Of a DNA stretch of 64,000 nt, positions 34,815 through 43,559 are shown in pieces (positions within the stretch are counted from its first letter, which is position 1; each line of letters opens with the position of its first letter). Where the stretch lies: contig NZ_LT629693.1 of the NCBI RefSeq assembly GCF_900099825.1, forward strand, positions 6,149,001 to 6,213,000. The letters are read 5' to 3'. A model generated the notes under the pieces. The model did not search any database, was not told the origin of the DNA, and saw only the letters and a list, made by a program, of their open reading frames with translations. Source of the stretch: Bradyrhizobium ottawaense (lineage in GTDB: Bacteria > Pseudomonadota > Alphaproteobacteria > Rhizobiales > Xanthobacteraceae). The position numbers and the translations under genes are program-made.

Positions 34815-34997
34815 ATGATAGCGCACTCGAATGATGATCGAAGCCCTCTGCCGAATCTAATAACCTGCGTCGAATGTCAGCAAGCGATGAAGATTGAAGG
34901 GGCGTCCCCGGACGGTAACGGCAGTGACCTTGTTCGGTATAGATGTAAGATTTGCGGGGCCCTTGAAATCGTCCGGCTTAATCGCCGTACCTACTGA
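34815..34997 (+). CDS. 60-residue zinc-ribbon protein
   Basis: Two CxxC pairs (ITCVECQQAMKIEG and YRCKICGALEIVRL) 23 residues apart. Its last codons and stop lie at the edge of repeat B, which starts at 34988. Confidence 0.65.
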   Translation: MIAHSNDDRSPLPNLITCVECQQAMKIEGASPDGNGSDLVRYRCKICGALEIVRLNRRTY

Positions 34998-35274
34998 CGT
35001 CGTGCAAGTGTTAGCGCAGGACCTCGCACACAGTAGGGCCGAAACGGTTAGGAAGTGGGCTCCCGCCGATTTCCTGTGCGTGCGCGCTTAAGTAACGGTG
35101 CCCCCTCGGCCGATGACAGCCTGCACCTGAACGTGAGTCCAGACCCCACCCCGAGCTGTGGGCACTCGGCGTTCATTCAGCTTGGTGACAATGGCGGCAT
35201 TGCTCTTGGTGCCAGTTTGCCTGGATCTCGCGAATGACCGGCAGCACATTGGCTGCAAACTTCCCGGCGGTGCG
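34988..35274. repeat. 285-bp repeat B, copy 2 (recombinase remnant)
   Basis: Matches 17432-17714. On the - strand it holds the last codons of the serine recombinase (KFAANVLPVIREIQ recognisable at about 35230-35270) with frameshifts; the rest of the gene is absent. Confidence 0.8.
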
Positions 35275-35404
35275 TTCTTTCAAGTAACAGAATGTATTCC
35301 TATATGCCCTCCATGCGATGCGCTGGGCGTGGCAGACAAGGCGGGGCGGCGTGCCGTGCCAATGCACGCGCAGGAACTTTCAGCGTCACAAACCGTTGGT
35401 GGTC

Positions 35405-35596
35405 ATGGATTACGAAGTTCCAGAGAAACGGCTGCCCACAAAGGAAGAACGTGAGGCAAAGAAAGCGAAGGCCCGCTGGGATGCGGAGCAGAACCTTGCC
35501 GTGCGAAAGAAGTCGGATGATGCATTCCACGAAAACTTCGAGCGGTTGAAGGCTGAGCGGCTCGCCCGGGAAAACAATTCATTGAAGTGTCGCTGA
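35405..35596 (+). CDS. Small RLKAERLARE-motif protein, 63 aa
   Basis: MDYEVPEKRLPTKEEREAKK then AKARWDAEQNLAVRKKSDD and FHENFERLKAERLARENNS. The last segment is the same motif as in 14011, 14196 and 41503. Highly charged, single helix; ends 26 bases before a strong terminator. Confidence 0.65.
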   Translation: MDYEVPEKRLPTKEEREAKKAKARWDAEQNLAVRKKSDDAFHENFERLKAERLARENNSLKCR

Positions 35597-35622
35597 GGGC
35601 GGATGTACCCCTCGTGACAGTG

Positions 35623-35654
35623 AAGACCTCCAGCTTCGGCTCGGAGGTCTTTTG
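35623..35654 (+). terminator. Intrinsic terminator
   Basis: AAGACCTCC-AGCTTCGGCTC-GGAGGTCTT stem followed by TTGCGTTT. Serves the 63-aa gene. Confidence 0.85.
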
Positions 35655-35713
35655 CGTTTGAGCTACTAATCCAGGATCACGATACGCTGCGCCTTTCCGA
35701 AAACCCGAGCTGC

Positions 35714-35929
35714 TCAGCGTGCGCCCTTTAACGTGCATGACGTCGAGCAGGTGGTCGCGGTCCCATGATCACACTTAATGCAAACATCAACGCACTGAAC
35801 CATAGCCTTGGGATTGTATGAGCGATATAGGTCAGTTGCACACTTGCTGACTGATCCCGTCGCCTGCTCTTCGGGCGAGCAGGAGGTCACAAGGGCCGCG
35901 ACGGTGAGCAAAATGGCCAGGTGTCGCAT
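35714..35929 (-). CDS. Small lipoprotein, 71 aa, cysteine-rich
   Basis: From ATG 35929: MRHLAILLTVAALVTSCSPE carries a lipobox (LVTSC). The mature part has seven further cysteines (QCVDVCIKCDHGTATTCSTS), suggesting disulfides in the periplasm. Function unknown. Confidence 0.65.
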   Translation of the reverse strand: MRHLAILLTVAALVTSCSPEEQATGSVSKCATDLYRSYNPKAMVQCVDVCIKCDHGTATTCSTSCTLKGAR

Positions 35930-36244
35930 GAGCCCTCCCTTTGAGTATTGATGTTCGAATTTGCAAAAGTGAGCAATAAACAACCCGATTATCAAGCAAG
36001 AGTTTTAACGATCTCCGGTTCGCGCCGAAGGGCGTTGACGCAAGAATCTTCGCAGAACCAGCAACCTCCGCAACATCAACAGCCTTGCTGTAGCGGTCTC
36101 CACATCGCGCTTTCATGATCCCCGCATTGTTCGCCCGGAAGCGAACGACGCGGATGCCTAATCTCAAATCCATGGCGTCCGGCGATCTAACGATCACCCT
36201 TAGCCGCGTCGGGTCTTTCCGGGCCGGGCGCCATGGAGACCTAG
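35930..36244. other. 315 bases upstream of the exported-protein pair
   Basis: No convincing gene. A + strand frame from 36115 overlaps the gene at 36245 and is basic and unpatterned. The stretch likely holds promoters for both divergent genes. Confidence 0.4.
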
Positions 36245-37162
36245 ATGCGTATTCTCAAGCTTTCGATCTTGCTGGCGGTGTGGCTCGGGGCGGTGGGGCC
36301 TGTGTCGGGGCAGATGTCGCCAATCCCCGGATTCCCGCCGGGGGCGTTTCAGAGTAGGGCGGCGTTGGATGCTGGTTCGGCAGGCGGCTGTTCCCAAGCA
36401 ACGACGTTTCTCGCTCGGACGTCTGGTTTGAGTGGTACAGAAACAACAGCGTACACCAACCTCATTTGCGGGTTGGTAACTGATGGCATTATCACTGGCA
36501 CGCTCTCGGGTGCGGCAGCGTGCGGGACAAAGCTCGATGCGTTGTGGATTTTTGCGACGAATACGACAACCACAGCCAATCTCAACCTTTGCGGCACCAG
36601 CGCTACCGTCACGATAAACGGTGCCCCAACCTTCAGTACAGACCTTGGCTATACGACCGATGCCGCAGGAAACAATACGCTCAATTCTAATTTTACCGCA
36701 TCGACTGCCGGTGGGAATATGGCGCTTAATTCTGCGCACGTCTCGGCATGGAATATAACGGGCGGTGCTGGGTCGTCTGATCGACTAATCGGAAATAATG
36801 TCGCTACATCAAACAGGGTCACATTGCGTCCTCTGGACGGGACAAGCAACACAGGCTTCACCATAAATAACAACACACAGGATGCTGTGGCGGGCAGCGT
36901 CAGGAACGGGCATTTTCTAAGCAATAGGTCTGGTGCATCGGCGCTGCAGATTTACCTCAACGGAGCTTCTCTTGGCACAGGAAGCTCGGCCTCCGTGGCG
37001 CTGACAGATCAAGCGTTGCAATTTGGTGGGGATTCTACTGGTGGAAACGGCTGCGCTTGCCAAATCGCATCCGCTTCAGCAGGCGCGTCTTTGAGCTCGA
37101 CAGACGCTGCTAATTTATACAGCCGCCTTAGAACCTACATGACCGCTGTTGGTGTACCGTGA
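36245..37162 (+). CDS. Exported phage-type or surface protein, 305 aa
   Basis: Signal peptide (MRILKLSILLAVWLGAVGPV) then MSPIPGFPPGAFQSRAALDA. The rest is a Ser/Thr/Asn-rich beta protein containing SDRLIGNNVATSNRVTLRP, ALQIYLNGASLGTGSSASV and a C-terminal helix NLYSRLRTYMTAVGVP, which resembles a LamG/concanavalin-like fold as in tail-fibre-like or sugar-binding proteins. It overlaps the next gene by four bases, so the two work together. Confidence 0.6.
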   Translation: MRILKLSILLAVWLGAVGPVSGQMSPIPGFPPGAFQSRAALDAGSAGGCSQATTFLARTSGLSGTETTAYTNLICGLVTDGIITGTLSGAAACGTKLDALWIFATNTTTTANLNLCGTSATVTINGAPTFSTDLGYTTDAAGNNTLNSNFTASTAGGNMALNSAHVSAWNITGGAGSSDRLIGNNVATSNRVTLRPLDGTSNTGFTINNNTQDAVAGSVRNGHFLSNRSGASALQIYLNGASLGTGSSASVALTDQALQFGGDSTGGNGCACQIASASAGASLSSTDAANLYSRLRTYMTAVGVP

Positions 37163-39555
37163 ACGATTGGGCGAACATACGCATCCTCCAAATTGCCGCT
37201 CTGGTCGTATCGCTTGTCGCATCCGCTGATGCGCGCTCCATTCATGGCGGAGGCGGCGGCTTTAATGGCGGCAGGTCGCAGGTAAATCTGAATTTCGTCC
37301 AGACCGGGGGCGACTTTGTTTTCGCCAACGGGCTTTTAACAGCGCAAGGCTGGTCCCTCGGTGACAATAGCGGCTCTCCGGCAGCGAACGAGTTGGACAG
37401 CAATGGGTATCCGCTCCCTGGCGCTGGTTTATTCAGCCACGGCGGCGTCTCCACGGTCTTTTTCGAGCCCGCTATCGTCAACGGTGGCAGCCAGTATGTT
37501 ATTCCGGTAACCGGGAAGTGCACCTTCTCCAGCGAAGGAACGGTCGTTACCAAGACCATCTCTACCGCCACAGGCGGAGCTACCACAGCCGTCATTGATT
37601 TTGGATCGGCGCACAATTTCACGTCTGGGATGGAAGCGCCGATTTCCGGCGTGAGCGGGACGATCGCGGGGTCGCTCAACGGGAACAAATTTGTGGTCGC
37701 CTCGACCACCACCAACACAATCACGATCACCGTTGGCAGCAGCACGACGGGACTGTCGGGGACGGGCGGAACCGCTGCGTATGGCAGTAAAACGGTTGGT
37801 GTCGCCACCGGGGGGCGTGTGATTGTCGACATCACGGCAGCCGCGATCCCCCACAATGCTGGGTATTTGCAAGTTGGGTTTGGCATCTCGGCGACCGACG
37901 CTACCACACCTTGCACCAAGATGGCGTTCGTGGCGTTGCGCGACGAGGCCCGGTACAATGCCGACAGCAACGCGCGCGGCTCCGATTTCCTTGCAAAAAT
38001 GCGAGAGGGAAACCAAGGCGTTTTTCGTGACCTGAATATCGCCAACACCAATATCTCGACCGAGACGACGTGGGCGACACGCAAGCCGCAGACCTATTGT
38101 TCATTCCAGTCGGGCCACTATTATGCTCCGATCTACGCAGGCACCGCGACCGGATCGGGGAACGACTACTCGGTCACGCTGGGCAGCGGGCCGCCCGTCG
38201 ACAAGACGCAAGTCAACATGGCCATGCCTGCACACGCGCTCGCGTGTTCGACAGGGGCGGCATCGCAGCTAACTTTCACCGGCAATCACGGGATGTCGGC
38301 GGGGGACCCGTTCAACATCTTCGCATCGGCCACCGGCAGTCTGCCGGTCGACAGCGGGACCGGCAGCGCCATCAACCTATGGACCGGCACGAGCGGCACG
38401 ATTATCTACTACGTCAAAACGGTCATCAGCCCGACTGTCGTCACCTTTGCCCTGACGCAGGGAGGTATAGCGCTCAATCTTTCCAGCTGCGGGACAGCAA
38501 CGCTGTTTGCCCAGCCGACCGTTGTCGATCAGGCGGTGACGTTCACGAACGGATCATCCACGGTTTTGTGGACGGGCCACCCATCCCTGCACGTCAACGA
38601 TCCGATCTCGTGCACCGGAACCTCGTTGCCGAGCAACATTTCCGATTATGCCTCATCCTACTATGTAAAGAGCGTCATCGACGCCAACAACATCACCATT
38701 TCGGCCACGCCGGGCGGGACTGCGATCACCAGCAGTGGCAGTGGTTCGGCCACAAACTGCATTCGTCAGCCGACGCTGGCGCTCAATGGGGGCACGGCCT
38801 ACCCGATCAAAACCCCTGGGGCTAAAGGCTTGAGCGTCGCCGGGAACCGCATCCCGCACGCGCGCTGTTTTGGCATCAATGTTTGCCACGGCACCGCGAC
38901 GTTTGACGCGACGCTTTCGGTCTGGCTGTTCGATGGAGCTCAGGATGCGGCGGAGGACCGCGTCATCCTCGCTGGCTGGCCGCCTGAAGTAGTATTGGCC
39001 ACCGCCAAAGAGCTCGGGATGCACGTCTACTATACGTTGCCGCCCTATACGCTGGACAGCGTGACGGACTATCTGCCGTCGCTTGTCGCCTACACCAAAA
39101 GCTATATCGCAACCAACGCGGCATGGATGATCCCTCGGTTTGAGGGCTCCCCGAACGAGTGTTGGAATGGCAATTTTTACGGCACTGCGATCGGTCTTGC
39201 CAAATCCTTCGTGCTGTGGGGCGCAGCGGATTACGACCAGTGGTGCGGAAAAGTCGCCTCAACATCCGGGCAGGTCGTCAAAGCGGTCTATGGCGGCACG
39301 CCGGGGGTAAGCTACCAGACCCTGCAAGGCGTGCAGACGGGACCATTCTCGTCACCTACAAATAATCCGGCCACGCGGCTCTCGGCGGCGGCGTATGTCT
39401 CTGCCGCCGCCGTGCAGTCGCCGCTCTCTGGCAGTTGGGGGACGATTACCTTTACCGCGACTGAGGCCTATAAGTGGGTAACCACGGTCGTCGCCGCCCA
39501 GTATTACAGTACTGCCGCAGAAAACACGTCAATTCCACCTTCCCGCGCCGGTTGA
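37159..39555 (+). CDS. Exported glycoside-hydrolase-like protein, 3' truncated
   Basis: 798 residues. Signal peptide (IAALVVSLVASADARS), the phrase HGGGGGFNGGRS, several Ig-like or ubiquitin-like beta repeats (TITITVGSSTTGLSGTGG; VVTFALTQGGIALNLSS), then a TIM-barrel-like region: PPEVVLATAKELGMHVYYTL, IPRFEGSPNECWNGNF near residue 660. The F-E-x-x-N-E-x-WN pattern suits the acid/base glutamate of clan GH-A hydrolases. The end (NTSIPPSRAG) comes from the 30-bp repeat at 39537, so the native C-terminus is missing. Coupled to the upstream gene. Confidence 0.55.
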   Translation: MNDWANIRILQIAALVVSLVASADARSIHGGGGGFNGGRSQVNLNFVQTGGDFVFANGLLTAQGWSLGDNSGSPAANELDSNGYPLPGAGLFSHGGVSTVFFEPAIVNGGSQYVIPVTGKCTFSSEGTVVTKTISTATGGATTAVIDFGSAHNFTSGMEAPISGVSGTIAGSLNGNKFVVASTTTNTITITVGSSTTGLSGTGGTAAYGSKTVGVATGGRVIVDITAAAIPHNAGYLQVGFGISATDATTPCTKMAFVALRDEARYNADSNARGSDFLAKMREGNQGVFRDLNIANTNISTETTWATRKPQTYCSFQSGHYYAPIYAGTATGSGNDYSVTLGSGPPVDKTQVNMAMPAHALACSTGAASQLTFTGNHGMSAGDPFNIFASATGSLPVDSGTGSAINLWTGTSGTIIYYVKTVISPTVVTFALTQGGIALNLSSCGTATLFAQPTVVDQAVTFTNGSSTVLWTGHPSLHVNDPISCTGTSLPSNISDYASSYYVKSVIDANNITISATPGGTAITSSGSGSATNCIRQPTLALNGGTAYPIKTPGAKGLSVAGNRIPHARCFGINVCHGTATFDATLSVWLFDGAQDAAEDRVILAGWPPEVVLATAKELGMHVYYTLPPYTLDSVTDYLPSLVAYTKSYIATNAAWMIPRFEGSPNECWNGNFYGTAIGLAKSFVLWGAADYDQWCGKVASTSGQVVKAVYGGTPGVSYQTLQGVQTGPFSSPTNNPATRLSAAAYVSAAAVQSPLSGSWGTITFTATEAYKWVTTVVAAQYYSTAAENTSIPPSRAG

Positions 39556-39592
39556 GTCAATCGGGCAGGGGCGAAAGATGGGGATTGACTCG
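39537..39592. repeat. 30-bp repeat, copy 2, followed by an inverted repeat
   Basis: CACCTTCCCGCGCCGGTTGA matches 6978 in the same orientation. It is followed by GAGTCAATC...GATTGACTC (39552-39560 with about 39581-39589). Confidence 0.55.
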
Positions 39593-39664
39593 CGGCGCGA
39601 GCCTTGGGTGCTATAGCCGTATTTAATCCAAGTGCGGTGTGTAGGCGCAAGTCCAATTTCCACG

Positions 39665-40376
39665 TTAGAAAAGCGTCGGCAATAGGCCGTTCAAAAGATT
39701 GACTGCGTCCGAGAGATTTTCCTTAGCCACTAACGCATTCGAGCCCGGCTTGTGAGCCACGTTGTCAAACGTATCCTTCTGCCCACCGGTTAGAAAGCGT
39801 TTGAGTAGCCGTTCTTCGGCGCCATCAAAGATCTTTGGATGACCACTACCAAGCGATTTTTTTATACTAGGTTCGAGCGACAGATCGGTCGCGGTGGCTA
39901 GTGAATCGGTGGGCGCTTTAATTTTGGCTCTTTCCTGTAAGACAAGTGCGAGAATCGTTCGAAACAGCACCGCGGCAGCGTTCGGGGCCGCTTCCTTAAT
40001 TGCATTGAACTCATTCAGCAGCGCAGCGAGCTTTGTGTCTTTTACCTTCTTGATATTCGCCTCATAGATCGTCTCTACAATTTGGGTTGAGTCGATTCCC
40101 CGAATATTTTCGTCCAGCATTCCGACTACTCTCGCGCGCAAGTCTTGTACGACCGGCAGCGGAGCCTGCTGGGGAACTGCCTGGATGACAAAAACAAAAC
40201 GAGTTGCAAAAATGGACGTGACCGGGCAATCGGCTTGCAGGAACTAGCGCCAACTCCCAGTACTTTGTCTTCCATTCAGTTATGCGCTCATAGGTCAATT
40301 CGTCGTTCGCGATTGCGAGTAACTCCTCGCGCGAGGCGCGCAGCTGCTCGATCACGTAAGCAGTCAGTACCTTCAT
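39665..40376 (-). pseudogene. Hypothetical protein split by a frameshift
   Basis: ATG 40376 opens MKVLTAYVIEQLRASREELL then AIANDELTYERITEWKTKYW; this frame drifts into unpatterned sequence. The other frame picks up coherent sequence at about 40200 (FVIQAVPQQAPLPVVQDLRA) and continues through ENIRGIDSTQIVETIYEANI to a stop at 39665 (NLLNGLLPTLF). One indel near 40200-40240 would join them. No known domain recognised. Confidence 0.5.
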
Positions 40377-40478
40377 TGGAAAAATCCGGCGCCATAAGAA
40401 AGGAGCAATGAAGCGACTTTGCAACCCGGAGTCAATCGGCGTGCCGGGATCGGGCGAAAGGCCGTTCGTTCGCTAGCT

Positions 40479-40586
40479 TCAACGCGATCCTCCGATGCTG
40501 TGACCCTGCGCGTGCAGCGCGCGCCGATCTCCGGTCAGCTTCTCGGCATAGTCGTCGATCGCATCGATCAAGTCGCGGCGACCCAT
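40479..40586 (-). CDS. 35-residue protein, paralogue of the remnant at 9149
   Basis: MGRRDLIDAIDDYAEKLTGD then RRALHAQGHSIGGSR. It equals the C-terminal third of the interrupted gene at 9149, so it may be a truncated copy or an independent small gene. Confidence 0.45.
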   Translation of the reverse strand: MGRRDLIDAIDDYAEKLTGDRRALHAQGHSIGGSR

Positions 40587-40706
40587 CGCTTGTAAATATC
40601 ATGGTTCGTGAATCGGCTTAGATCAAATGCCGCTACGATGAGTTGACTGACCATCGATGCAGAGGGCGTATTGTTCATTGGGCTCACTCAACTCATGGGT
40701 TTCGGT

Positions 40707-40856
40707 TCAATCCTGCCCTTTGGCAGGGCCACAGGGCTTCACACCCGGCCCCATGATTTCGCGCATGCCACCCGGCTGGATCTTCGGGTGCAGCTTCCAC
40801 GACCATCTGCCGTCCGCTTCGCCGAACAACGAATAATCGATCTCACGATATTGCAT
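40707..40856 (-). CDS. 49-residue hypothetical protein
   Basis: MQYREIDYSLFGEADGRWSW then KLHPKIQPGGMREIMGPG. Compact mixed composition with no known family. Confidence 0.45.
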   Translation of the reverse strand: MQYREIDYSLFGEADGRWSWKLHPKIQPGGMREIMGPGVKPCGPAKGQD

Positions 40857-40907
40857 TGTGCGATCCCCCATTGCTGTAGCGGACTCACAGAGAAATCACC
40901 TGATTGC

Positions 40908-41219
40908 TCAGCACAACCGTCCATTTTGGGCACAGTTGAATTTCTTGGCCGCATCGTTGAAACGATCGATGATCGCGCTGTTCTCACTCTTTAGGCAATC
41001 GACGTAGGCGCGAACCTCGATCTGGTAGAGATCCATGAGGGGCTGGCAAATCTCGATTGATACTCGGTCAACGAGATAATCCAGGCATGGCGGTCGCGCA
41101 GGCTGCACCAAATCGCCTTGAGGAAAACTCGTGAAGCCGCGGCACGCCGACGGATATTCCCCGGCCTGACTGGCTGCCGAGACCAACGCGAGAAGCGCTG
41201 CAATTGCTGGAATACGCAT
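40908..41219 (-). CDS. Exported cysteine-containing protein, 103 aa
   Basis: From ATG 41219: signal peptide MRIPAIAALLALVSAASQAG, mature part with five cysteines (SACRG, PPCLDY, EICQPL, VDCLK, FNCAQNGRLC contains two), suited to periplasmic disulfides. Helical end (DRFNDAAKKFNC). Function unknown. Confidence 0.6.
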   Translation of the reverse strand: MRIPAIAALLALVSAASQAGEYPSACRGFTSFPQGDLVQPARPPCLDYLVDRVSIEICQPLMDLYQIEVRAYVDCLKSENSAIIDRFNDAAKKFNCAQNGRLC

Positions 41220-41308
41220 TTCACAGCCTCCGACCCGCGAGAGAAATTGCTGTACTGCAACCGCATCCAAGCCGATGACTAGCGGGGAGAGCAGGGACGC
41301 AGCAAAAA

Positions 41309-41335
41309 AGCCGCAGGCATTCGCGCGCCGCGGCT
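41309..41335 (-). terminator. Probable terminator of the 41503 operon
   Basis: On the - strand AGCCGC ... GCGGCT is followed by TTTTTTG. The loop is long (about 15 bases), so strength is moderate. Confidence 0.5.
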
Positions 41336-41502
41336 CGCCGGGTTCGAAAATTGATGCTTATGAAATTGTCCAGCCCCGGTGAGCAGAGCTAAGGCCACAT
41401 ATTACTAAGGGTAAATTAAAATGCGCTGTTCCCGAACAGGAACAAAAAATCTGTTGCTGAGTGGTCACTGCGCCCCGAAAGGGGATGGATTTTTAACGCA
41501 AA

Positions 41503-41922
41503 TTAGGTCGGCTTTTTGGTATGGGGTCGAACGCCGTCAGTCGATGGCAGGCCCAACGTGTCTCTTAAGTGGGACACGGATCCTTTTCCTAGATCCTGTA
41601 GGCTCAACAGCGTTTCGTCGGAAGCCTCGCGGATCTCGCCGACTGTTCTCCACCCAGCCGCCGATATCGCCTTCCGAATCCGGGTAGAGAATTTGACTTT
41701 GTCGAGCGGCGTATCATCCGGCAATTCGGGCGCGGGGTAGAGCATTGGTCCTTCTGCAGCCTCTCGCTCTAAGCGCTCTGCCCGCAATCGTTTGCGGTTT
41801 TCGTGGAACGACTGCTGCGCGTCCTCATGTTCGGTCATCGCGTCTTTTGCTTCGGCTCCCCTAAGAACCTTCCGTTCTGCGGTGGAGAGACCAGGATCGG
41901 TGCTTTTCTCTTTGCGGATCAT
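41503..41922 (-). CDS. RLRAERLxRE-motif protein with alpha-CTD-like domain, paralogue of 14196
   Basis: 139 residues: DAMTEHEDAQQSFHENRKRL then RAERLEREAAEGPMLYPAPE, followed by RIRKAISAAGWRTVGEIREA and LQDLGKGSVSHLRDTLGL. Over the last 100 residues it is almost identical to the protein at 14196. Overlaps the upstream 63-aa gene by four bases. The same gene order (motif protein followed by others on the - strand) is seen at 14 kb. Confidence 0.7.
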   Translation of the reverse strand: MIRKEKSTDPGLSTAERKVLRGAEAKDAMTEHEDAQQSFHENRKRLRAERLEREAAEGPMLYPAPELPDDTPLDKVKFSTRIRKAISAAGWRTVGEIREASDETLLSLQDLGKGSVSHLRDTLGLPSTDGVRPHTKKPT

Positions 41923-42110
41923 TTCCCCTTCGCCTTCTTAGATGGATCGACCGGTGACCGCTCGCCGTCCAACCAATCTTGCTCTTCAGCCAAAGCGCGC
42001 CAGGCATCTTCCATCCGCTTGAACCGATTCCTGTCCGGTTCATTTTCAGCCGTTTCCGCCATCTGAGCGCAGTTGGCAGCATTCAAACGGTATTGGTCAG
42101 CCGTCGTCAT
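41919..42110 (-). CDS. 63-residue helical protein
   Basis: MTTADQYRLNAANCAQMAET then ENEPDRNRFKRMEDAWRALA and a C-terminus ending KKAKGK, as in the protein at 14011. A helical protein type found repeatedly in rhizobia (recalled). Coupled to the gene downstream. Confidence 0.6.
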   Translation of the reverse strand: MTTADQYRLNAANCAQMAETAENEPDRNRFKRMEDAWRALAEEQDWLDGERSPVDPSKKAKGK

Positions 42111-42153
42111 TTCTTCACCCTCAGCGCCAGCCCTACAAGGCCGGGGGCATTGG

Positions 42154-42324
42154 CTAATATGTCAGCGGCAGCACTCGTTGCACAATCGCGCCAAGGCAAA
42201 CGAGCACCACGAGCAACTTGAGCAAATTTGCTAGCCGACCGTCGGTGGCGAACTTGTCGATGGCCCAAAAGCAGATTGCGCCGATGACGACGATGATCAA
42301 AACCCCAATCAAAACTGAGATCAT
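42154..42324 (-). CDS. 56-residue membrane protein (Thivi_2564-like)
   Basis: Two spans: MISVLIGVLIIVVIGAICFW and LLKLLVVLVCLGAIVQRVL joined by IDKFATDGRL. The layout recalls the Thivi_2564 family of small membrane proteins, by memory only. A 31-bp stub with the KAKGK ending follows at about 42351. Confidence 0.55.
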   Translation of the reverse strand: MISVLIGVLIIVVIGAICFWAIDKFATDGRLANLLKLLVVLVCLGAIVQRVLPLTY

Positions 42325-42557
42325 GGCAACCTCGTTGTGCTGTCGATCTTCATTTCCCCTTCGCCTTCAGCCCGAGTCGACCAGCCGGCGGTCATTCTGC
42401 ACCGCATCTCAGCCCGTGACCAGCGCGGTTGAGTAAGGAGCCGACTCAAAATCGGTCCTCTTCGACTATGGAAAGGCAATGGCGTAGGCCGCCACCGGCC
42501 CGCCGCGACTCGGGTTCTGCATCTGTCGGCGCAATTCCGCGCTGATGGAGCGGAGAC

Positions 42558-43511
42558 ATGGAGAACGAACGCTTATCTTATGGGCAGTCACGCGCTGAGA
42601 AAATGCGGGCGGCCCACTACAAATGGGTAGGTATGCCGCCAGGGCTCACGCCAGAGTTGGCCAGCAAGTTCATGCTCGGACTTTACGGTGGCAAAACGAT
42701 CACAAACATGACCAGCGCGGGCGAGCATTACATTTGCTCGTTCGATCGATTCAACAAGCATTGCGAGTTAAACCCGCAGTGGGGATCTGAAGCGCGCAAA
42801 GCCAGCAGAGCTAGCTTCATCGCTAAAGAAAAAGCTTCCAATCCAAAGAAGCGTGCAACACAGATAATGTGTCTGAAGGGCTTGCACGCGATGATGCCAG
42901 ACAATGTGATGATGCACAAAGGCCGCCGAAATTGTCTGGCGTGCTGGCGTCACGCATTCAAAAACCCACCGACGCATACGATATTGCCTGTACTCGACCA
43001 GATCAAAGAGAAGTTGAGCCGAGGTGTTTCTCTAGGCGAGATTACCAATGGCAAGGTGACCGGCGGCGGGAAGGTAGACCGGTCATTGGTCCTTGTGCGG
43101 TCGAACGTGCTATATCGCTATAGAGAATTAAATCCGGACTTCGACGAATTCGTCAGGCGGGCGACCAGCAAAAGTAATAGTCGCGGCCAGCGCATTCGAC
43201 AGACGCGCGTTCGCACGGCCGCACGACGCAACTCGAACAACGACTATCAGGCGATCCGCAGTCTGATCCCGGCAGGCAACCCGCACAGAGACGATATCGT
43301 GGCACGCATTTTCGAAGATCTGCTCGGCGGTACTCTGAAGCGCGAGGAAGTTCCTGCGCGCGTCAAAGGCTATATCGCAGAGCTAAATAGGCTGTACCCA
43401 ACGAAATACGTTAAGTTCGGTGATGCCACCTTGGTATCACTGGACGAGGTTCTATTTGACGACGGGTCGATGACCAGGGGTGACACGGTCACCTGCGGGC
43501 TTTGGGACTAG
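42558..43511 (+). CDS. Protein with zinc-finger-like CxxC pair and sigma-factor-like end, 317 aa
   Basis: Residues 30-60 (TPELASKFMLGLYGGKTIT) may be a helix-turn-helix; about 105-130 reads IMCLKGLHAMMPDNVMMHKG then RRNCLACW, resembling the C...GH...NxxxxxG-xRxCxxC zinc finger but with the first pair reduced to one Cys. The C-terminal third (AIRSLIPAGNPHRDDIVARI, then FEDLLGGTLKREEVPARVKG) resembles a degenerate sigma-factor helix region. Likely phage or accessory regulator; the exact function is not clear. Confidence 0.55.
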   Translation: MENERLSYGQSRAEKMRAAHYKWVGMPPGLTPELASKFMLGLYGGKTITNMTSAGEHYICSFDRFNKHCELNPQWGSEARKASRASFIAKEKASNPKKRATQIMCLKGLHAMMPDNVMMHKGRRNCLACWRHAFKNPPTHTILPVLDQIKEKLSRGVSLGEITNGKVTGGGKVDRSLVLVRSNVLYRYRELNPDFDEFVRRATSKSNSRGQRIRQTRVRTAARRNSNNDYQAIRSLIPAGNPHRDDIVARIFEDLLGGTLKREEVPARVKGYIAELNRLYPTKYVKFGDATLVSLDEVLFDDGSMTRGDTVTCGLWD

Positions 43512-43559
43512 ACGCGCCGAGGCGCGCCCCAAAAGGGGGATAACCAAATCAGCGCTGCG

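Noticed and set aside
36115..36357. + strand frame before the exported-protein gene
   Set aside because: Overlaps the signal peptide of the gene at 36245 in another frame and is unpatterned.
42425..42475. GACTCAAAATC-like stretch resembling a tRNA-Leu anticodon arm
   Set aside because: Acceptor and T arms do not form and no GGTTCGAATCC loop follows.
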